Notes under the pieces: generated by a model
What the model saw: only the letters and a program-made list of their open reading frames with translations
Told to the model about the DNA's origin: nothing
Database searches by the model: none
Assembly: GCA_038211965.1 (NCBI GenBank)
Contig: JBBQVB010000079.1
Location: 1 to 11,670, forward strand
From: Glacieibacterium sp038211965
GTDB lineage: Bacteria > Pseudomonadota > Alphaproteobacteria > Sphingomonadales > Sphingomonadaceae
Direction of reading: 5' to 3'
DNA: 11,670 nt
Position numbers and translations under genes: made by a program
In this document: one piece after another, positions 7,005-11,670 of the stretch
How positions within the stretch are numbered: the first letter of the stretch is position 1
How the letters are laid out: the number at the start of each line of letters is the position of its first letter

Positions 7005-9182
7005 ATGATTAGACTGGTGCTGTGCGTCGCGGAAAGCCTGATGCTCGCGAATGGGGCTGCCGCTGCGCCGCCGTCGCGATGGGCGCAGCAGGCGGCAACG
7101 GTGACCATCACCCGCGACGACTGGGGCATTGCACATGTCAGCGCCGCGACCGACGCACAGGTGGTGTTCGGCGCGATCTATGCGCAGGCAGAGGATGACT
7201 TCGGGCGGATCGAAGCCAATTACCTGACTGCGCTTGGCCGCACCGCGGAGGCGGAGGGCGAGGCGGCGATCTGGCAGGACCTGCGCCAGCGCCTCTTCGT
7301 CGAACCCGCCGAACTGCAGCGCCAGTACACTGCCACTCCCGCCTGGTTGCGCAGGCTGATGGATGCCTGGGCGGACGGGCTGAACTTCTACCTCGCGACC
7401 CATCCGGCGGTGCATCCCAAAGTGCTGACCCGGTTCGAGCCGTGGATGGCGCTCAGCTTCACCGAAGGCAGCATCGGCGGCGACATCGAGCGGATCCCGC
7501 TCTCGGGGCTGCAAAACTTCTACGGCAAGGCACATGTTGCGCCGACTGCCGAGGAAACCGGCGCACGCCCGCAGGAGCCACGCGGCTCGAACGGCGTCGC
7601 CATCGCGCCCAAGAATACTGTCGGTGGCCACGCGCTGCTGCTGATCAACCCGCACACCAGCTTCTACTTCAGGTCCGAGCTTCAGATGACGAGCGGCGAA
7701 GGGCTGAACGCCTATGGCGCGGCAACCTGGGGGCAATTCTTCATCTACCAGGGCTGGAACGCCAAAATCGGGTGGATGCACACGTCGTCGGGCGTCGACA
7801 ACGTCGACGAATTCGCCGAGACGATTGCGACAGCGAACGGCAAGCATTCCTACCGCTACGGCAAGGCGCTTCGCCCGGTCACGGCTGCTTCGGTGACCAT
7901 CGCCTACCGCGCCGCTGACGGCCGTCTCGCCAATCGGACGTTTACCACCTTCCACACCCACCACGGCCCGGTCACCCGGAGCGAGGGCGGCAAGTGGATC
8001 GCAACCGCGCTGATGTGGCGGCCGATCCCGGCGCTCGAGCAGAGTTTCCTGCGGACCAAGCAGACCGACCTTGCCTCGTACCTCAAGGTGGCAGCGCGGC
8101 AGGCGAATAGTTCGAACGCCACTTTGTTCGCCGACCAGAAGGGCGAGATCGCCTATCTGCACCCACAGTTCGTGCCGATCCGCGCCGACCGGTTCGACTA
8201 TGGGCGGCCGGTCGACGGTGCCGATCCGGCAACCGACTGGCGGGGGCTGCACAGCGTCGCCTCGCTGCCCAACGCAATCCGACCGCCGGTCGGCTGGGCG
8301 TACAACTCGAACAACGAGCCCTGGGGCGCGGCCGGCCCCGATAGTCCGAAACGTGCCGACTATGCGCGCTACATGGACAATGCCGGCGAGAGTGATCGAG
8401 GCCGCCACGCGACGATGCTGCTGACCGGCCGGCACGATTTCACGCCCGTGCGGCTGCGGCTGGCCGCCTACGACAGCTATCTGCCGGGTTTTGCTCGCCT
8501 GCTGCCGCCGTTGATCGCGGCCTTCGATGCGCTGCCCGCCGGCGATCCGCGTCATGCAAGGCTTGCCGAACCGGTGGCCGTATTGCGCGCCTGGGACCAT
8601 CGCTGGGCAACCGACAGCACCGCGACTTCGCTCGCCGTCTTCTGGGGCGATACGCTGTGGAGCGACGTCGGCGCCTTTGCCAAGCAGGAGCGGGTCAACG
8701 TGCCCGACTATATCCTGACCCGCGTCTCTGCCGACGCGAAGCTGGCAGCGCTGGGGCAGGCAGCCGACCGATTGACCCGCGACTTCGGCAGCTGGCAGGT
8801 GCCATGGGGACAGATCAACCGCTTCCAGCGCCTCGACGACAGCATCGCGCCGCACTTCGACGACAGCCAGCCGAGCATCCCCGTCGGCTTCACCTCTGCA
8901 CAATGGGGGTCATTGGCGTCGTTCGGCGCGCGACCGGGTGCAAACACACGAAAATATTACGGTAGCAGCGGCAACAGCTTCGTCGCCGTCGTCGAGTTCG
9001 GCGAGCGCGTCAAAGCGTGGGCGGTGACCGCCGGCGGCGAGAGCGGTGATCCTGCCTCACGCCATTTTGCCGACCAGACGGAGCGTTACGCGACAGGCAA
9101 TCTGCGTCAGGTCTATTTCTGGCCCGACGAGATCGCCGGGCACGTCGAGCGTCGCTACCATCCCGGAGATCGATCGCGCTAA
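7005..9182 (+). CDS. Penicillin acylase / acyl-homoserine-lactone acylase family Ntn hydrolase (exported precursor)
   Basis: A 725-residue precursor of the COG2366 acylases (PvdQ, AHL acylases, aculeacin/penicillin acylases), which hydrolyse amide bonds to fatty or aryl acyl groups in the periplasm. A signal peptide covers about residues 1-21 (ending ANGAAAA). The alpha region has GIAHVSAATDAQVVFGAIYAQAEDD near 41-65. The autoprocessing site is RG|SNG, with Ser195 becoming the beta-chain N-terminal nucleophile. Counting from it, His217 is beta-His23 (NPH), as in PvdQ. Further family motifs are GWNAKIGWMHTSS, FHTHHGPV (316-323) and YNSNNEPW (433-440), whose Asn434/436 (beta 240/242) fit the oxyanion-hole Asn. 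The predicted chains, about 170 and 531 residues, match PvdQ proportions. The SD is weak (GGCGGA, 13 nt upstream); an ATG at 7041 with GGAAAG would destroy the signal peptide. Substrate (AHL, antibiotic, N-acyl amino acid) cannot be decided. Confidence 0.92.
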   Translation: MIRLVLCVAESLMLANGAAAAPPSRWAQQAATVTITRDDWGIAHVSAATDAQVVFGAIYAQAEDDFGRIEANYLTALGRTAEAEGEAAIWQDLRQRLFVEPAELQRQYTATPAWLRRLMDAWADGLNFYLATHPAVHPKVLTRFEPWMALSFTEGSIGGDIERIPLSGLQNFYGKAHVAPTAEETGARPQEPRGSNGVAIAPKNTVGGHALLLINPHTSFYFRSELQMTSGEGLNAYGAATWGQFFIYQGWNAKIGWMHTSSGVDNVDEFAETIATANGKHSYRYGKALRPVTAASVTIAYRAADGRLANRTFTTFHTHHGPVTRSEGGKWIATALMWRPIPALEQSFLRTKQTDLASYLKVAARQANSSNATLFADQKGEIAYLHPQFVPIRADRFDYGRPVDGADPATDWRGLHSVASLPNAIRPPVGWAYNSNNEPWGAAGPDSPKRADYARYMDNAGESDRGRHATMLLTGRHDFTPVRLRLAAYDSYLPGFARLLPPLIAAFDALPAGDPRHARLAEPVAVLRAWDHRWATDSTATSLAVFWGDTLWSDVGAFAKQERVNVPDYILTRVSADAKLAALGQAADRLTRDFGSWQVPWGQINRFQRLDDSIAPHFDDSQPSIPVGFTSAQWGSLASFGARPGANTRKYYGSSGNSFVAVVEFGERVKAWAVTAGGESGDPASRHFADQTERYATGNLRQVYFWPDEIAGHVERRYHPGDRSR

Positions 9183-9237
9183 GCGTCGAGGTTGTCGGCG
9201 ATGGATATACCGCACGATCGCAGAACTTGGGACTGTG

Positions 9238-9314
9238 TGGTGCACCCGGAGAGATTCGAACCCCCGACCCCCGCCTTCGGAGGGCGGTGCTCTATCCAGC
9301 TGAGCTACGGGTGC
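9238..9314 (-). tRNA. tRNA-Arg, anticodon CCG
   Basis: The minus strand folds into a complete cloverleaf: acceptor GCACCCG/CGGGTGC, D stem GCTC/GAGC, anticodon stem CCGCC/GGCGG with loop CTCCGAA (anticodon CCG at 9280-9278, reading CGG), a 5-nt variable region GGGTC, a T stem GGGGG/CTCTC with two G-U pairs and loop TTCGAAT, discriminator A and an encoded CCA end. Its length is 77 nt. It points toward the end of the acylase gene, 55 bp away; no poly-T terminator was seen after it. Confidence 0.97.
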
Positions 9315-9333
9315 AGCGTCGGCAGCGATAGCA

Positions 9334-9352
9334 GGCGCGGCGCGCCCGCGCC
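9334..9352 (-). terminator. GC-rich hairpin after the lipoprotein gene, possible terminator
   Basis: A perfect 7-bp stem (GGCGCGG/CCGCGCC) with a 5-nt loop begins 2 nt past the stop codon of the lipoprotein gene and ends 19 bp before the tRNA 5' end. There is no T-tract, so it is not a textbook intrinsic terminator. It could slow polymerase, protect the mRNA 3' end, or be a chance product of high GC. Confidence 0.35.
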
Positions 9353-9354
9353 AG

Positions 9355-9762
9355 TCACTTCGGGGCTTTGGGGATCGGCGTGTAGGGCACGAACTTGCCG
9401 AGCCCGCAGCTCGCGCCGGTGCGGACCCCGCCGCCCTGGACGATCACCGTGATGATATCGACCGAACACAGCTGGCTGAGCGAGGTCGCGTAGGTAAAGG
9501 CTTTCTCGAAGCCGAGCTGCGAGCATTTGTACGGCAGCGTGTTGCGCAGGATCTGGCCGCCGGTCTGGATGAAGTCGATCGTCTGGTCGTCGATGACCCG
9601 CGCCTCGCGAATGCGGTTGAGCGGAACGCAGTTGAGCGGCGCTGCGGCAGACGCGATGCCGGGCGCCGGTGGGGGTACTGCAGCGGCGCGCGGCGGGGCG
9701 GTGGCGGTGCAGGCGGCGAGGGCGGCAGCAGCGGTCAGGACGGCGGGCAGGGCGGCGCGCAT
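9355..9762 (-). CDS. Small lipoprotein, DUF6491-like
   Basis: A 135-residue predicted lipoprotein of unknown function. Residues 1-18 form a lipoprotein signal with the lipobox LAAC and lipidated Cys18. A Pro/Ala-rich linker (about 20-40) leads to a compact domain with CVPLNRIREARVIDDQTIDF (45-64), GGQILRNTLPYKC (68-80), GFEKAFTY, QLCSVDIITV (97-106) and GASCGLGKF. This pattern resembles the DUF6491 family found in Sphingomonadales, recalled rather than searched. The four mature-domain cysteines 45, 80, 99 and 119 could form two disulfides, consistent with a periplasmic location. The ATG at 9762 has GGGAG 8 nt upstream. It lies 53 bp downstream of the sirtuin gene, same strand, and may be co-transcribed with it. 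A longer in-frame reading through the sirtuin gene is a shadow. Confidence 0.85.
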   Translation of the reverse strand: MRAALPAVLTAAAALAACTATAPPRAAAVPPPAPGIASAAAPLNCVPLNRIREARVIDDQTIDFIQTGGQILRNTLPYKCSQLGFEKAFTYATSLSQLCSVDIITVIVQGGGVRTGASCGLGKFVPYTPIPKAPK

Positions 9763-9815
9763 GTTCCGGTCTCCCGAAGGACGAAGCCTATCGTGCGGCG
9801 GGTAACGCGCCGCCG

Positions 9816-10523
9816 TCAAGGTCGGGCGCGGAGCAAATCCTCGACCCATGCCGGAACCAGCGTTCCCGCCGGGCCGTGGCGCGCATCGTCGAACAGCGGC
9901 GTTCCCGCCGACGGCTCGAGGTTGAGTTCGAGCGTCGCCGCGCCCGCCCGCCGCGCCGTCTCGACGAACCCCGCCGCCGGATAGACCGCCCCGCTCGTGC
10001 CGATCGACACGAACAGGTCGCAGGCCCTGAGCGCCGCGTCGATGCGGTCCATCGCGTAGGGCATCTCGCCGAACCAGACGATGTCGGGGCGCAGGCGGGG
10101 CGCGGCGCAGCGCGGGCACGGCGGACCGTCCGACAGCGGTGCGTGCCAGACCGGTGCCGCGCCGCACGCGGTGCAGCGCACGCGCTTCAACTCGCCGTGC
10201 ATGTGGACCAGTCGCCGCGCGCCCGCACGCTCGTGGAGGTCGTCGACGTTTTGCGTCACCAGCAGGAACCCGCCCGGCCAGTCGGCATCGAGCCGCGCCA
10301 GCGCCCTGTGTGCGGCATTGGGCTCGACGCGGGTCAGCGCCGCACGCCGCGCGTCGTAGAATTTCTGCACCAGCGCGGGATCGCGCCGGAACGCCTGCGG
10401 GGTCGCGACATCCTCGACCCGATGCCCCTCCCACAGCCCGTCGGGACCGCGGAAAGTCGCGATACCGCTCTCGGCGGAGACGCCGGCGCCGGTGAGGATG
10501 ACGATGTTGCGGGGGGTGGGCAT
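9816..10523 (-). CDS. cobB: NAD-dependent protein deacylase, CobB-type sirtuin (Sir2 family)
   Basis: Removes acyl groups from protein lysines using NAD, releasing nicotinamide and O-acyl-ADP-ribose, in the cytoplasm. The 235-residue protein is a complete class III bacterial sirtuin: LTGAGVSAESGIATFRG at 10-26 (NAD loop), QNVDDLHERAG at 91-101, the catalytic His109 in HMHGE, four zinc-type cysteines 117, 120, 136 and 139, and the C-terminal IGTSGAVYPAAG (174-185) and LNLEPS (200-205). Tyr56 and Arg59 in FYDARR match the Tyr/Arg pair that marks class III sirtuins able to remove succinyl and other acidic acyl groups, so both deacetylase and desuccinylase activity are expected. No SD precedes the ATG at 10523. 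The stop of the upstream gene is 18 bp away, so re-initiation or coupling may drive translation. Confidence 0.95.
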   Translation of the reverse strand: MPTPRNIVILTGAGVSAESGIATFRGPDGLWEGHRVEDVATPQAFRRDPALVQKFYDARRAALTRVEPNAAHRALARLDADWPGGFLLVTQNVDDLHERAGARRLVHMHGELKRVRCTACGAAPVWHAPLSDGPPCPRCAAPRLRPDIVWFGEMPYAMDRIDAALRACDLFVSIGTSGAVYPAAGFVETARRAGAATLELNLEPSAGTPLFDDARHGPAGTLVPAWVEDLLRARP

Positions 10524-10541
10524 GCAAAAGATGGTAGCGGG

Positions 10542-11339
10542 TCAATACCAGATGTTGACGATGTAAAAAGCGTTGCCGATGTCTTGCTTGGTCGGCGCGG
10601 CGAGGCGGAACTGATTCTTCGTCTGGGCGACCTTGACGATCCCCAGGTCATTTATGCGCGGTCCGCCCCCGGCGGACTGACAAACCCACGCCGAGTTGGC
10701 GGCATTTCCCTTTGCTTCGATAGCCGCGATGTGTTCGTTTCCGACATAGCACATCACGTCCCAAGCCTCGATCTGACCGACCTCGGTTCGGTAGACTGCC
10801 TTCGGGCGCGCACGGCGTACGTCGTTCGATTTCGAGTCGGGGGTAATCTTGAATTCGGGCGAGTTGACCTTGAGCCAGTTGCCGACGAAGCCGTTGCAGT
10901 CGAGCCCGAACGACAGGTTGCAGATCCCTTGCAAGGTCTGCTCCCAGGTGATGCAGTCGTCAGCGAGCAGCTTTGCACACCTGCCGACTGTACCGCCGGC
11001 TTTGCCATAGCTTTTGATGAAGGCATCCGAATAGGCGACGAAGGCTTCGAGGACGCCCTGGATCGACCATGGCGACCCCTTGCCGACGAAGGCGTTCATG
11101 TACGACACAGGCCCGCCGGCGAAGTCCCACGCCTTGTTGCGGCTGGCCTGCGAGAGCGCGTTCTTGATCTTGATCGCCTCGGCACAACTGCCGCTCTTGC
11201 CTTCGGCATAGGCGCCGTTGCGGTAGTTATTCACCGCAACCGTGGCGAAGCCACCGCCGACCGGAACCTGAATGTTCTTGTAGAGGTCGAGCATCCCGCG
11301 CGGTCCGAGATACTGGCCGGGGTTGATCCAGTTGAACAC
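10542..11339 (-). CDS. Uncharacterised 265-residue protein with possible NlpC/P60-like cysteine-peptidase centre
   Basis: I do not recognise this protein as a named family. It is real by its non-shadow composition, its SD and its neighbours. The GTG at 11339 is the start: GGAGGT (11344-11349) lies 4 nt upstream. The C-terminal half suggests a papain-like fold of the NlpC/P60 type: GLDCNGFVGNW at 145-155 resembles the DCSGFV nucleophile motif (Cys148), and IEAWDVMCYVGNEHIAAIEA (190-209) resembles the following GDVxxW...HVAI strand with His203; a third residue is not clear. The N-terminal half (about 1-140) matches nothing I know and holds Cys52, 121, 129 and 140. No signal peptide or membrane segment is seen. 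The gene is GC-poor for the window, 55-60% in several sampled 60-base lines, versus 82% in one sirtuin line, and is rich in Lys and Asn, which hints at later acquisition. It ends 18 bp before the sirtuin start. Confidence 0.7.
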   Translation of the reverse strand: MFNWINPGQYLGPRGMLDLYKNIQVPVGGGFATVAVNNYRNGAYAEGKSGSCAEAIKIKNALSQASRNKAWDFAGGPVSYMNAFVGKGSPWSIQGVLEAFVAYSDAFIKSYGKAGGTVGRCAKLLADDCITWEQTLQGICNLSFGLDCNGFVGNWLKVNSPEFKITPDSKSNDVRRARPKAVYRTEVGQIEAWDVMCYVGNEHIAAIEAKGNAANSAWVCQSAGGGPRINDLGIVKVAQTKNQFRLAAPTKQDIGNAFYIVNIWY

Positions 11340-11343
11340 TGTG

Positions 11344-11349
11344 ACCTCC
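11344..11349 (-). promoter_or_regulatory. Shine-Dalgarno supporting the GTG start at 11339
   Basis: GGAGGT on the minus strand lies 4 nt before the GTG codon at 11339-11337. It is among the strongest SD sites in the window and the main reason for choosing the rare start codon. The 89-bp gap 11340-11428 upstream contains only weak promoter-like hexamers (TTCGAA, 17 nt, TAGTGT), which I do not rely on. Confidence 0.7.
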
Positions 11350-11428
11350 GTCGAAGTGTGGTGACACTAGCACGTCATGTGTTGGATTCGAAATCGATCG
11401 GGCGGTCGCGCGGAGTTGGGTGCCGGTG

Positions 11429-11670
11429 TCAGGCTCCGCCGAGCGGCCCCGCCGCAAACCCAGCGCGGTCAATGGCGTAGATGACGTGGACGATCTCGCG
11501 GCCTGCCAGCACGGTCCGCTGGCGGCGGTCGGTGAGGATCGCGCCGATCTTCTCGAGCGCGCGGCGCGAGCGGGCATTATGCTCGCCGACGAGGAAGATG
11601 GCGCGGTCGAAATGTGCCAGCGCGTGGGCGAGCATCAGGCGCTTCATCGCGGCGTTGACGGTGCCGCCCC
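11429..11670 (-). CDS. GNAT-family N-acetyltransferase, C-terminal part (runs off the right edge)
   Basis: Transfers an acyl group from acyl-CoA to an amine, acceptor unknown. The 79 complete codons seen begin mid-gene: GGTVNAAMKRLMLAHAL is the helix that follows the acetyl-CoA pyrophosphate loop in this family, and FLVGEHNARSRRALEKIGA (residues around 25-43 of the visible part) is the hallmark N-x-R-S-x-x-A-x-E-K-x-G-A motif of RimJ/RimL-like GNATs. The frame is open to the window edge, so an ATG at 11647 is an internal Met and not the start. The stop is at 11429. It lies 89 bp upstream of the uncharacterised gene on the same strand, two genes away from a lysine deacylase; a functional link is possible but unsupported. 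Confidence 0.85.
   Translation of the reverse strand, partial: GGTVNAAMKRLMLAHALAHFDRAIFLVGEHNARSRRALEKIGAILTDRRQRTVLAGREIVHVIYAIDRAGFAAGPLGGA

Noticed and set aside
6846..8903. 685-codon minus-strand open frame opposite the acylase
   Set aside because: It is a GC-driven shadow: Arg/Ala/Gly/Val-rich, without recognisable motifs, and fully antisense to a gene with clear catalytic residues.
9046..9303. Plus-strand open frame across the tRNA containing RRDSNPRPP
   Set aside because: It is the antisense translation of tRNA-Arg, a well-known source of spurious gene calls, and it overlaps the end of the acylase gene.
9238..11400. tRNA-bounded integrated element ending near GATTCGAA at 11386
   Set aside because: Only 8 bases are shared with the tRNA T-loop region, there is no integrase, and the genes between are ordinary chromosomal types except one.
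9669..11480. 603-codon plus-strand open frame opposite the sirtuin and the orphan gene
   Set aside because: Spans several minus-strand genes and gaps in one reading, has no motif, and has the composition of a shadow.

Overview
The window reads as chromosome of a high-GC alphaproteobacterium, most likely in the Sphingomonadales. This is inferred from the strong G/C bias at third codon positions, from a homoserine dehydrogenase gene followed by glpX, and from many exported proteins of types common in that order. No plasmid, phage, insertion sequence or CRISPR feature was recognised.

Left part (1-3553, all minus strand) is a biosynthetic operon read in the order hisB, hisH, hisA, hom, then (after about 100 bp) glpX, which runs off the left edge. 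The his/hom genes overlap by 4-8 bp at each junction (hisB/hisH 8 bp, hisH/hisA ATGA, hisA/hom GTGA), so they are almost certainly co-transcribed and translationally coupled. HisF, the usual partner of HisH and usual neighbour of hisA, is absent; hom occupies its place.

Middle part (3696-9182) is a series of genes whose products mostly carry export signals. They are a Tat-signal short-chain dehydrogenase of the YghA/general-stress type, divergent from hisB and preceded by an EcfG-like promoter candidate; a signal-peptide-bearing COG4798-type methyltransferase-like protein; and a divergent pair consisting of a periplasmic metal-dependent amidohydrolase (minus) and a penicillin-acylase/AHL-acylase-family Ntn hydrolase (plus), separated by only 52 bp. 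All catalytic residues expected for the amidohydrolase, and the N-terminal Ser and His23 of the acylase beta chain, are visible. The pair may work together on N-acylated amino acids or peptides.

Right part (9238-11670, all minus strand) holds tRNA-Arg(CCG), a small DUF6491-like lipoprotein gene, a CobB-type sirtuin, an unrecognised 265-residue protein with a possible NlpC/P60-like Cys-His centre, and the 3' part of a GNAT acetyltransferase gene running off the right edge. The unrecognised gene is clearly lower in GC in places than the sirtuin beside it and sits only 18 bp upstream of it; it is the least explained gene here.

No intergenic gap exceeds about 225 bp. No obviously new multi-gene system is proven. 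The best leads are the lower-GC cysteine-peptidase-like gene, the exported acylase/amidohydrolase pair, and the EcfG-like site in front of the Tat-exported dehydrogenase.
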